Source of the DNA: Xanthomonas translucens pv. cerealis
GTDB taxonomy: Bacteria > Pseudomonadota > Gammaproteobacteria > Xanthomonadales > Xanthomonadaceae
Length of the DNA stretch: 64,000 bases
Assembly (NCBI RefSeq): GCF_006838285.1
Contig: NZ_CP038228.1
Span: forward strand, 372,001 to 436,000
Reading direction: 5' to 3'
The stretch's first letter is position 1. The number at the start of each line of letters is the position of its first letter. Both the position numbers and the translations under genes were made by a program. Under the pieces are notes generated by a model, which saw only the letters and a list, made by a program, of their open reading frames with translations, did no database searches and was not told the DNA's origin. Shown here piece after piece: positions 8,630 through 16,419 of the stretch.

Positions 8630-8771
8630 ATCGCGGTGAACTGTGTGGGCGCCGCTCTGCTTTCGCTGGTGGCGTGGTGGGCGACGCCGATCCGGCGCGG
8701 GCACCACCGCGCTGCGCTTCGCCCGCGGTCGCCGCGTCGCGCTGCCCCCCCACCCCAGGTTTGCGCGCCCC

Positions 8772-8794
8772 GCGGGACGCGCTCGGCGTCCCGC
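8772..8794 (-). terminator. Hairpin after the TonB receptor gene
   Basis: A perfect 9-bp stem (8772-8780 and 8786-8794) with a 5-base loop sits 24 bases beyond the stop codon of the receptor gene. No T tract follows. It separates the receptor transcript from the PIP-box promoter downstream. Confidence 0.4.
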
Positions 8795-8817
8795 ACGCCG
8801 CAGCGCGGGCGCGCCGG

Positions 8818-11256
8818 TCAGAAGGTGTAGCGCACCCGCCCGTAGTAATACGCGCCGTTGCTGCCGATCGGCGACAGCACGTCGTAGGGCAGGTTGCCGA
8901 AGTAGGAGATATCGCGGTTGGAGCGGTCGGAGTAGTTGTCGGTGAGGTTCTGCCCGCCCAGCGCCACGCTCCACTGCGCGGTGATGTGGTATTCGACCTC
9001 GGCGTCGAGCTGCCACTCGGCGCCGTAGGTCTGCCGCGGCACGAAGCCGTCGCCGAAGTCGAACACGCGGGTGGCGCTGCCGTAGCGGCTGACCCGTGTC
9101 TGCAGCGCCCAGCGGTCGTTGCTCCAGGTCGCGGCGAACTGGGCGCGGGTGCGCGGCGCGGCGTCGGTCAGGGTGTTGCTCTCCTCCGCGCCGAACAGCA
9201 CGTAGTCCGGATTCAGCGCCAGCAGCTGCGCCGGCGTGGCGACCAGGTTCTTCAGTTCGGTCTTGGCGTAGCTCCAGGTGCCGGTGAGTTGCAACTGGCC
9301 ATCGCCCAGCGGCTGCCGCCAGTTGCTGACCAGCTCCGCGCCGCGGGTGCGGGTGTCGGCAGCGTTGACGAAGAAGCTGGCGCTCTGCAGGCCGCTGACG
9401 CCGAAGTTCTGCGCCACGAACGCGGTCAGCGCGTCGCCGTTGATGTCTTCGGACAGCGCGATGCGGTCGTCGATGTCGATCTGGAACAGGTCCAGCGACA
9501 GGTCGAAGTGGGAACCGATGCGGCTGGTGAAGCCGAGGCTGTAGTTGACCGACTTCTCCGGCTTCAGTTCGCGCGCGCCCAGCGCCTGCGCGATCGGATT
9601 GTTGACCGACAGCAGCCGGCCCTGCAGCAGCTGGCCGGCCGCGTCGTAGCCGCTGGAGGTGGCTTCGTAGCCGATCTGGCTCAGCGACGGCGCATGGAAG
9701 TTGTTGGAGATCGCGCCGCGCAGCGCGAACGCCGGTACGAACTCGTAGCGCGCGGCCAGCTTGCCGGTCAGTTCGCCGCCGAAGTCCTGGTAGTGCTCGT
9801 AGCGCGCGGCCAGGTCGGTGGAGAACTTGTCGCCGAACTGGCTGGACAGGCTGGTATAGACGCTGGCGACGTTGCGCGACAGGTCGGCGGCATCCTGCAG
9901 GGTCAGCCCGCCGCCGGCCTGGGCGCCGGTGGGGCGATCGGTGAAGGTGCCGGCGGCGTAGCTGGCCGGGTCGCCAGGGCGGGTGCGGTAGTGCTCGCGG
10001 CGCAATTCCACGCCGCTGCCGAGGGTGTGGGTGGCGCCGACGGCGTCGAAGCTGCGGCTCAGGTCCAGGTTGGCCACGCTCTGCTCGAAGGCGTAGTCGC
10101 CGGTCTTGAAGCGGGTCGGGCTGCCCGGGCCGAGCGAGGCGTTGAGCGAGTTCTTCAGCCGGTAGGTGAAGTCGTTGCGGCCGTAGTCGATGCTGGCGTC
10201 GTAGGCCCACTCGCCCCATTGCCCACGCGCGCCGGCCACACCCTGCAGGTCGCGGTTCTCGCCCAGCGACACCGGGCGGTAGCCATTCGGGTAGACCTGG
10301 GTCCAGTTGGCGTCGCTGTCGGGATAGCGGAAATAGTTGGCGCCCTGCGTGTCGCGCTGGTTGTAGGTGCCGAAGAAATAGAACTCGCTGCTCTGGCCGA
10401 ACGGCAGCTTGCCGTTGATCCAGGCGTTGAGGTCCTTGCTGGCGCCGTCACCGAGCACGTAGTTGCGCTTGCCGGCCAGAGCCAGGTTGGCCGGCGTCTG
10501 TTCCTCGAACGGCGGGATCTGGTCGTCGCCGGCGCGGTTGGTGCCCTCGTGGTTCTTCAGTTCCAGGCCGACCTTGAAGAAGCCGCCGTCGTCGCCCAGG
10601 CGGGTGCCGACCTTGGCGCTGGCGTAGCTGGTCTGGCCGTCGGTGACGGTGCGGTCGATCGGCTTCACGTCGGTGTGGTTGGCGCCGAAGCTGGCTTCCA
10701 GCGCGCCGTTGTCCGGATCGTCGTCGAGGATCACGTTGATCACCCCGGCCACCGCGTCCGAGCCGTACTGCGCGCCGGCGCCGTCGCGCAGCACTTCGAT
10801 GCGCTTGATCGCGCTGACCGGGATCGCGTTGAAGTCCACCGGGGTGGTGCCCTTGCCGATCTTGCTGTCGGTGTTGACCAGCGCCGAGGTGTGGCGGCGC
10901 TTGCCGTTGACCAGCACCAGCACCTGGTCGGGCGAGAGCCCGCGCAGCTGCGCGGCGCGGATGTGGTCGGCGCCGCCGGAGTTGGACTGGCGCGGGAAGT
11001 TGAACGAGGGCAGCAGCGCCTGCAGCGCGCTGCCCAGCTCGCCGTTGACTACGCCGGCCTTGCGGATGTCCTCGGCGCTGAGCACATCTACCGGTGCGGT
11101 GGACTCGAGCACGGTGCGGCCGCTGGCGCGGGTGCCGGTGACGATCACCGTGTCCAGGTTGGTCGCGGTGCCGGGATCGGCCTGCTGGGCCAGGGCGGGG
11201 GCCGACAGGGCCAGGGCGATGGCCAGGCTCAGCGGCCGGGCGAACGGATACGACAT
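8818..11256 (-). CDS. TonB-dependent outer-membrane receptor
   Basis: An 812-residue receptor with a signal peptide (MSYPFARPLSLAIALALSAP, cut near ALAQ, residue 24), a TonB-box-like LDTVIVTG at about residues 34-41, a plug domain containing QLRGLSPDQVLVLVNGKRRH and IEVLRDGAGAQYGSDAVAGV, and a 22-strand barrel ending in an aromatic residue (VRYTF). The start at 11256 has AGGAGA upstream and begins the signal peptide; an open frame to 11340 exists but lacks support. It is a paralogue of the three receptors at 34.6-42.9 kb. The substrate is unknown and no transport partner is adjacent. An AT-rich stretch near 11358-11375 may hold its promoter. Confidence 0.93.
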   Translation of the reverse strand: MSYPFARPLSLAIALALSAPALAQQADPGTATNLDTVIVTGTRASGRTVLESTAPVDVLSAEDIRKAGVVNGELGSALQALLPSFNFPRQSNSGGADHIRAAQLRGLSPDQVLVLVNGKRRHTSALVNTDSKIGKGTTPVDFNAIPVSAIKRIEVLRDGAGAQYGSDAVAGVINVILDDDPDNGALEASFGANHTDVKPIDRTVTDGQTSYASAKVGTRLGDDGGFFKVGLELKNHEGTNRAGDDQIPPFEEQTPANLALAGKRNYVLGDGASKDLNAWINGKLPFGQSSEFYFFGTYNQRDTQGANYFRYPDSDANWTQVYPNGYRPVSLGENRDLQGVAGARGQWGEWAYDASIDYGRNDFTYRLKNSLNASLGPGSPTRFKTGDYAFEQSVANLDLSRSFDAVGATHTLGSGVELRREHYRTRPGDPASYAAGTFTDRPTGAQAGGGLTLQDAADLSRNVASVYTSLSSQFGDKFSTDLAARYEHYQDFGGELTGKLAARYEFVPAFALRGAISNNFHAPSLSQIGYEATSSGYDAAGQLLQGRLLSVNNPIAQALGARELKPEKSVNYSLGFTSRIGSHFDLSLDLFQIDIDDRIALSEDINGDALTAFVAQNFGVSGLQSASFFVNAADTRTRGAELVSNWRQPLGDGQLQLTGTWSYAKTELKNLVATPAQLLALNPDYVLFGAEESNTLTDAAPRTRAQFAATWSNDRWALQTRVSRYGSATRVFDFGDGFVPRQTYGAEWQLDAEVEYHITAQWSVALGGQNLTDNYSDRSNRDISYFGNLPYDVLSPIGSNGAYYYGRVRYTF

Positions 11257-11492
11257 GTGGGGTCTCTCCTGCGGCGGCGCAAAAAACGGCTGCAGCGGTC
11301 GTCCGTGCCGCGCAGGCGGAATGAATTTTGGTACATCCATCGGGTGAAGCGATATATTATCTTAAATCGTTAACGCGGCCGCAGGCCGTCGCATGCGCTG
11401 CGCTCGCTATCAGCTGATGCCCGGCGGTTATCGTGCGCGTGCCCGTGGTCGCTTATCACCGCGTCTTTCCGTTCCGCTGCCGAGACCTGCCG

Positions 11493-11972
11493 ATGCTGCT
11501 GCGTGCCCCCTTGCTTGCCGTGTTCCTGGCCCTGACCGCTTGCGCCAGCGTGGCGCCGTCCGCTTCCACCGTGCCGGCCAAGGTCGGTGCCGCGTTGCAG
11601 GGCGATGCCGCGCGGCCGGCGCAGGCCAGCGGTTGGGTGCGCAGCGAGCTGTACTTCGGCGTGGGCGAGGAGAGCGGCCCGGCCGATCGCCCGCAGGCCA
11701 AGCCGATCAGCGAGGCGCAATGGCGCGCGTTCCTGGACAAGCAGGTCACGCCGCGCTTTCCCGACGGCCTGACCGTGGTCGACGCTTACGGGCAGTGGCT
11801 GTTCCGCGGTGCCAAGGAGCCGAACCGGCTCAACACCAAGGTACTGGTGATCCTGCACGAGGACACCCCGCAGCGCCGCGCCGACATCGAGGCGATCCGG
11901 CTGGCGTGGAAGCAGGCGACCGGACACCAGTCGGTGCTGTGGGCGCGGTCGCCGGTGGAGGTGTCTTTCTGA
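11493..11972 (+). CDS. DUF3574 lipoprotein
   Basis: A 159-residue protein starting MLLRAPLLAVFLALTACASV, a short signal peptide with lipobox L-T-A-C and the lipidated cysteine near residue 17. The rest (SELYFGVGE, WRAFLDKQVTPRFPDGLTVVDAYGQW, NTKVLVILHEDT) matches the small DUF3574 family of unknown function. ATG 11493 is chosen because it starts the signal peptide; upstream in-frame codons do not. A repeat-like tract begins right after the stop. Confidence 0.8.
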   Translation: MLLRAPLLAVFLALTACASVAPSASTVPAKVGAALQGDAARPAQASGWVRSELYFGVGEESGPADRPQAKPISEAQWRAFLDKQVTPRFPDGLTVVDAYGQWLFRGAKEPNRLNTKVLVILHEDTPQRRADIEAIRLAWKQATGHQSVLWARSPVEVSF

Positions 11973-12013
11973 GGCCCGGACTCGAGACCTGGGACTCGGG
12001 ACTCGGAACAGCA
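11973..12013 (+). repeat. Short direct-repeat tract
   Basis: Repeated GGGACTCGG / GGACTCGAGA units lie immediately after the DUF3574 stop. They look like one arm of the dispersed GGGACC-type palindromic elements. The tract precedes, and may have removed the start codon of, the decayed acetyltransferase that follows. Confidence 0.4.
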
Positions 12014-12019
12014 GGAGCG

Positions 12020-12489
12020 GGGCCTTTCGCGATCCGCCGGGACGATCTGTCCAGTGCAGCGGTGCGTGCGTTGCTCGCGTACCACCTGCAGCAGATGCAG
12101 GCGCAGTCGCCGCCGGGCAGTGTCTATGCGTTGGACCTGTCCGGGCTGCAGCACGCCGACGTGACCGTGTGGAGTGCCTGGCGGCGCGGCGCGGCGAGGC
12201 GCTGGCCGCGGTCGGCGCGCTGCGCGTGCTCGACGACGGCGGCGGCGAACTGAAGTCGATGCGCACCCATCCGGATTGCCTGCGCCAGGGCGCGGCCGCG
12301 GCGCTGCTGGAGCACATCGTGGCCGCCGCGCGCGCCGCCGGCCTGCACCGGCTGAGCCTGGAGACCGGCAGCGGCGCGGCGTTCGATGCGGCGCTGACCC
12401 TGTACCGGCGCCGCGGCTTCCGCAATGGACCGGCGTTCGCCGATTACCTGCCGAGCGCGTTCAACCAGTTCCTGCATCTGGCGCTGTAG
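12020..12489 (+). pseudogene. GNAT acetyltransferase, frameshifted
   Basis: The first part reads FAIRRDDLSSAAVRALLAYH and YALDLSGLQHADVTVWSAW in one frame. The second part reads GEALAAVGALRVLDDGGGELKSMRTHP, then LEHIVAAARAAGLHRLSLETGS and YRRRGF, in another. Together they form one GNAT domain including the acetyl-CoA loop region (R/Q-x-x-G/A at HPDCLRQGAAAALL). The switch falls in a GCGGC-rich tract at about 12180-12198 that looks like a short tandem duplication. No convincing start codon precedes the first part. It is either a pseudogene or, less likely, a sequencing error in a G/C-rich run. Confidence 0.7.
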
Positions 12490-12593
12490 CCGTGTCGCGC
12501 GGTGCAGGCCGGGATGCTGCATCCGTTCGCGCGCCAATCCGCAAGCGCCGCTTCCATTACCATCCCCTGGTCCCTCACCTCGCCATCGCCCGC

Positions 12594-14192
12594 ATGTCCA
12601 GCACCGCTCCCGTTTCCTCGCGCCCGCGCTGGTTCGTCGCCGGCGACCTCAACGGTTTCTTCGGCCTGGTGCTCGACAATCTGTCGATCCTCGGCTTCAT
12701 CAGCGCCGCCCTGATCGGCCTGTTCCAGTTCCCGGCCGAGGTGATCTACACGCGGATGATTCCCGGTACCGCGTTCGGCGTGCTGATCGGCAATCTGCTG
12801 TACACCTGGATGGCGCGCCGGCTGGCCGCGCGCAGCGGGCGCAGCGACGTCACCGCGATGCCGCTGGGCCTGGACGCTCCGACCAGCATCGGCATGGCGC
12901 TGCTGGTGCTCGGCCCGGCGTTCGTGCGCTACAAGCAGCAGGGACTGGATCCGCAGGCCGCGGCGCTCGCCACCTGGCACCTGGGCATGGCCGCGCTGGT
13001 GGTGATGGGCCTGCTGAAGACCGTGCTGTCGTTCTTCGGCGACGCGGTCACACGCGCGCTGCCGCGGGCGGCGCTGCTCGGCTCGATCGCCGGCATCGCG
13101 CTGGTGCTGATGGGCTTCCTGCCGTTGCTGGAGACGCTGCGCTCGCCGCTGGTCGGCCTGTTGGTGCTGGGTCTGCTGCTGTACGTGCTGATCGCCAAGG
13201 GACGCCTGCCGTACGGCGTGCCCGGCGTGCCGCTGGCGTTGGTGCTCGGCACCGGCCTGTACTACTGGTCCAACGCGGCCGGGTTCGGCATTCCCGGCTA
13301 TCAGGCGCCGCAGTGGGTGGCGCCGCAACTGGTGCTGCCGTGGCCGAGCCTGGGCTTCGTCGCCGGCCTGGCCGACGCGGTGCCGCTGTTGCCGCTGTTG
13401 CTGCCGTTCGGCCTGCTGATGGTGGTCGGCGGCATCAACGTCAGCGAGAGCGCGCGTGCTGCCGGCGACGATTACCGCACCCGCGACATACTGCTGGTCG
13501 AGGCCTGCGCGACCCTGGTCGCCGGCGTCTGCGGCGGCGTCGCCCAGACCACGCCCTACATCGGCCAGCCAGCGTACAAGCACATGGGCGCGCGCAGTGG
13601 CTACACGCTGCTGACCGGAGTGTTCATCGGCCTGGGCGGCATGCTCGGCCTGGTCGCCGGGCTGGTGCAGTGGCTGCCGCTGGCGGTGCTGGCGCCGATC
13701 ATCGTGTACGTGGCCATCGACATCACCACCCATGCGTTCCAGGCCACGCCCAAGCGCCACGCCGGGGCGATGGTGCTGGGCTTCCTGCCTTCGGTGGCCT
13801 ACCTGCTGGCGATCAAGGCGCCGGGCTGGATCCCGCCGGACAAGCTGGCCGCGCTGACCACCACCCTGGACGGCCACGGGCTACCCGAACTGGCGGTGAT
13901 CTTCACCCTGGGCAACGGCTTCATCATCACCGCGATGCTGTGGACCGCGGCGGTGGCGGCGATGGTCGATGGGCGCCTGCGCCGCGCCGCGGTGTTCTTG
14001 CTGGTCGCCGCCGGGCTGACCTTGTTCGGCCTGATCCACTCGGTGGATCCGCGCGGCGGCATCTATTGGCCATGGACGCTGAGCGGCCTGCCCAAGCTGA
14101 TCGCCTGGCAGTTCGTCGGCGGTTACGTGGTGCTGGCCGCGCTGCTCGGCCTGCTGTCGTTGCAGCAGCCGCGTGCGGTGCTGGTGGATTGA
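12594..14192 (+). CDS. NCS2-like xanthine/uracil permease family protein
   Basis: A 532-residue inner-membrane protein with about 12 hydrophobic segments. The segment SDVTAMPLGLDAPTSIGMAL, the downstream GGINVSESARAAGDDY, and VAGVCGGVAQTTPYIGQPAY recall the core motifs of NCS2 (AzgA/uracil-xanthine) permeases, including the helix-breaking Pro-rich stretches. The substrate cannot be told from sequence. It follows the decayed acetyltransferase and has its own ATG at 12594 without a strong ribosome binding site. Family-level confidence is good, nucleobase specificity is not. Confidence 0.75.
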   Translation: MSSTAPVSSRPRWFVAGDLNGFFGLVLDNLSILGFISAALIGLFQFPAEVIYTRMIPGTAFGVLIGNLLYTWMARRLAARSGRSDVTAMPLGLDAPTSIGMALLVLGPAFVRYKQQGLDPQAAALATWHLGMAALVVMGLLKTVLSFFGDAVTRALPRAALLGSIAGIALVLMGFLPLLETLRSPLVGLLVLGLLLYVLIAKGRLPYGVPGVPLALVLGTGLYYWSNAAGFGIPGYQAPQWVAPQLVLPWPSLGFVAGLADAVPLLPLLLPFGLLMVVGGINVSESARAAGDDYRTRDILLVEACATLVAGVCGGVAQTTPYIGQPAYKHMGARSGYTLLTGVFIGLGGMLGLVAGLVQWLPLAVLAPIIVYVAIDITTHAFQATPKRHAGAMVLGFLPSVAYLLAIKAPGWIPPDKLAALTTTLDGHGLPELAVIFTLGNGFIITAMLWTAAVAAMVDGRLRRAAVFLLVAAGLTLFGLIHSVDPRGGIYWPWTLSGLPKLIAWQFVGGYVVLAALLGLLSLQQPRAVLVD

Positions 14193-14470
14193 GTGCGCGA
14201 CAATCGGCCGCATCACGCGCAATCCCGGCGCGCTGGCTGATCGAGCACAAGGCTGCTGGCGGCGCAAGCCGAGCCGTTCGCCGCGGCCATCGTCGCCGAG
14301 TGGGGCGATGCGCGCATCGCCATCGGCGAAGGGGCCGCTGACTAGCGTTGCGCGTCCGGCGTCCGGCGTCCGGCACCGTGCGTCGAGGCTGAACGCTGGC
14401 CACCTCGCATTGGAACCGGTTGCGCAAGCCGTGGTCACACCTGCCACTGTTCAACGGAGAACCGGACACC
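14193..14470. other. Intergenic stretch with possible coding scrap
   Basis: A short plus-strand reading around 14250-14345 gives AQAEPFAAAIVAEWGDARIA and then a stop. Its codon use is native but I do not recognise it. It may be the end of a lost gene. No promoter stands out; GGAGA at 14456-14460 is the likely ribosome binding site of the next gene. Confidence 0.3.
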
Positions 14471-15295
14471 ATGCAGCCACGCCATTCGCCCTGGCCCTGG
14501 ATCCTGGTCGCTGTGCTGGTGGCCGCTGCCGCGGCGTGGCTGTTCCGCGACAACCTGAGCGCGTTGATGCATGGCGCGGCACCTGTGCCTGCCGCGGTGG
14601 CGCCGGCAGCCGCGCCGCCCGTGGCGCCGCCCGTGCCTGCGGCCGCAGCGCCGCCGCCGATCCAGCATCCGATCGATCCCGCTGTCGCGGCCGATGCGGC
14701 GATCCCTGCGCTGGCCGACAGCGATGCGGCGGCGTGGGCCGAACTGGCGACACTGGCCGGCAGCGAGGCGCCGCTGTCGCTACTGATCCGCGACCATCTG
14801 ATCCAGCGTGCGGTGACGATGATCGATAACCTGCCGCAGCGCCGCGTCGCCGCGCGGACCCTGGCGCTGACGCCGGTGCCTGGTCAATTGCAGATCAGCA
14901 CCGATGCCGCTGGCGCCAGCAACATCGACGCGGCCAACGCGCAACGCTACGCCGCGTACGTGCAGGCCTTCACCCAGGCCGATGCCGGCGCCATGGTGGC
15001 CGCGTACCGGCGCTTCTATCCCTTGTTTCAGCAGGCGTATGTGGAACTGGGCTATCCAAAAGGCTATTTCAACGACCGCTTGGTGCAGGTGATCGACCAT
15101 CTGTTGCGGGCGCCGGTGCCGACAACGCCGCCGGCAGTGATCGCCGATACGCGCATTGGCAAGTACCGCTTCGTCGATCCGGCGCTGGAGTCGCTGTCGG
15201 TCGGACAGAAGGCGCTGCTGCGCCTGGGGCCGGTGCAGGCCGCGGCGGTGCGCAAGCAACTGCAGGCGATTCGTGCGGCGTTGGTCAGGACCTGA
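14471..15295 (+). CDS. DUF3014 membrane-anchored protein
   Basis: A 274-residue protein with one N-terminal membrane segment (WPWILVAVLVAAAAAWLF), an Ala/Pro-rich linker to about residue 65, and a conserved C-terminal domain with IQRAVTMIDNLPQRRVAARTL, YRRFYPLFQQAYVELGYP and FNDRLVQVIDHLL. This matches the DUF3014 family, whose function is unknown. The linker suggests that the globular part projects into the periplasm. ATG 14471 directly precedes the membrane segment. Confidence 0.8.
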   Translation: MQPRHSPWPWILVAVLVAAAAAWLFRDNLSALMHGAAPVPAAVAPAAAPPVAPPVPAAAAPPPIQHPIDPAVAADAAIPALADSDAAAWAELATLAGSEAPLSLLIRDHLIQRAVTMIDNLPQRRVAARTLALTPVPGQLQISTDAAGASNIDAANAQRYAAYVQAFTQADAGAMVAAYRRFYPLFQQAYVELGYPKGYFNDRLVQVIDHLLRAPVPTTPPAVIADTRIGKYRFVDPALESLSVGQKALLRLGPVQAAAVRKQLQAIRAALVRT

Positions 15296-15347
15296 GGGCC
15301 ATCAGCGCTGGCGTCGGTACCATCATTTTGGAGCGTCGTAGCAATCA

Positions 15348-15415
15348 TGTGGGAGCGACTTCAGTCGCGACGGGCGTTACCGGTGAAGCCTGTCGCGACT
15401 GAAGTCGCTCCCACA
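15348..15415. repeat. REP-type palindrome with perfect 24-bp arms
   Basis: Arms 15348-15371 and 15392-15415 are perfect reverse complements (core GGGAGCGACTTCAGTCGCGAC) around a 20-base loop. This is the common xanthomonad/lysobacterial REP-like sequence. It lies between the convergent DUF3014 and glutathione transferase genes, where it can act as a transcript end or stabiliser for both. Confidence 0.9.
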
Positions 15416-15444
15416 ACAGGCCGCATGCCGCCACCCATCACCCA

Positions 15445-16149
15445 TCACCCATCGAGCTCCGGATAACGCCGGAAAATCCCGTTGTCGTTGAACGGCAGGC
15501 GCCGCGCCGATGCCAGGTACGCGGCGATGGCCGGGCGTTCGGACACCCGTTGCTGCAGGGCACGCAGGTGCGGCAGCTTCGGCGATAGCTTCTTCACCGC
15601 GCTGGGGAACGCGTAGTCCAGTCCGCTCATCAGCTGGAACAGCGACAGGTCCACGTAGGAATGCTCGCGCAATGCATGGCGCCCGCCGCCCTGGCTCATG
15701 ACCTGCTCGAAGTAGCCCAGGAACTTGGGTAGCCGCTGCGTGCGCAGGTCCTCGGCGCGGCGCCGCGCTTCCGGCTTCTGGTCTTCGTAGTACAGCGCGC
15801 TGCCGATGGGATGGTGGCTGTCGTGGATCTCGGTCACCAGGTCGGCGATGGTTAGCTGCAACTGCAGCGCCTGCATGCGCCGCGACTCGCTGTCCGGCAC
15901 CAGCCCCAGCGCGGGACCCAGGTAGTGCAGGATGTTGCCGACCTGCGCGATCAGCAGCCGCCCGGCTTTCAGGAACGGCGGCGCGAACGGCCGCATGCCC
16001 GGTTGCCCGCCGTCGAGGAACGGCTGCAGTGCCGCATCGCCTTCCTCGCGGGCGACGTCGCGGTAGGCCGCGCCAGCATCTTCCAACGCCAGTCGCACGA
16101 ACTCGCCGCGGCCCTGGATGCCGGTCCAGTAATAGAGTTCGTAGTGCAT
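15445..16149 (-). CDS. Glutathione S-transferase family protein
   Basis: A 234-residue protein with an N-terminal thioredoxin-like domain (MHYELYYWTGIQGRGEFVRL; the early Tyr residues could be catalytic) and an all-helical C-terminal domain from about residue 85. The length and domain order fit the GST superfamily. AGGAG lies six bases upstream of ATG 16149. No neighbour suggests a specific substrate. Confidence 0.88.
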   Translation of the reverse strand: MHYELYYWTGIQGRGEFVRLALEDAGAAYRDVAREEGDAALQPFLDGGQPGMRPFAPPFLKAGRLLIAQVGNILHYLGPALGLVPDSESRRMQALQLQLTIADLVTEIHDSHHPIGSALYYEDQKPEARRRAEDLRTQRLPKFLGYFEQVMSQGGGRHALREHSYVDLSLFQLMSGLDYAFPSAVKKLSPKLPHLRALQQRVSERPAIAAYLASARRLPFNDNGIFRRYPELDG

Positions 16150-16344
16150 TGCGGCTCCTGTGCGGGAAGGTTCTAAAGCGCGAGGGTAGGGGCTGTAGCC
16201 GTAGCGGCGTGTGACCGTGCGGCGACTGGCGCAGGCAACCGTTTGGCTGGCGAGGGCGCTGTGCGGCCGTCGCAGCGCCTGGTGTGTAGTCCCTCTCCAG
16301 GCGGTCCGCCACACGGCGGGCACCTACCCAGCCAACCCCGCGGC

Positions 16345-16372
16345 CTTGAAACATGCCGCAACAACCGCATTT
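16345..16372 (+). promoter_or_regulatory. Sigma-32-type heat-shock promoter of clpB
   Basis: CTTGAAA (16345-16351) and CCGCATTT (16365-16372) are separated by 13 bases. This is close to the RpoH consensus (CTTGAAA, 11-16 bases, CCCCATNT) with one mismatch in the -10. It sits about 50 bases upstream of the clpB start, as expected for a chaperone gene. Confidence 0.75.
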
Positions 16373-16419
16373 GACTAGCATGCCGGCGCGGCCGGCCCCT
16401 TTATCAGAGGAACTTCCCG

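Noticed and set aside
8674..11373. 899-codon plus-strand frame
   Set aside because: Antisense of the TonB receptor gene; long Ala/Val/Gly/Arg runs and no recognised domain.
14245..14345. Possible small protein before the DUF3014 gene
   Set aside because: No start codon or ribosome binding site fits and the piece was not recognised; kept only as a possible scrap.
15348..15415. CRISPR or transposon end
   Set aside because: It is a single palindrome with the common REP sequence, without spacer arrays or a transposase.
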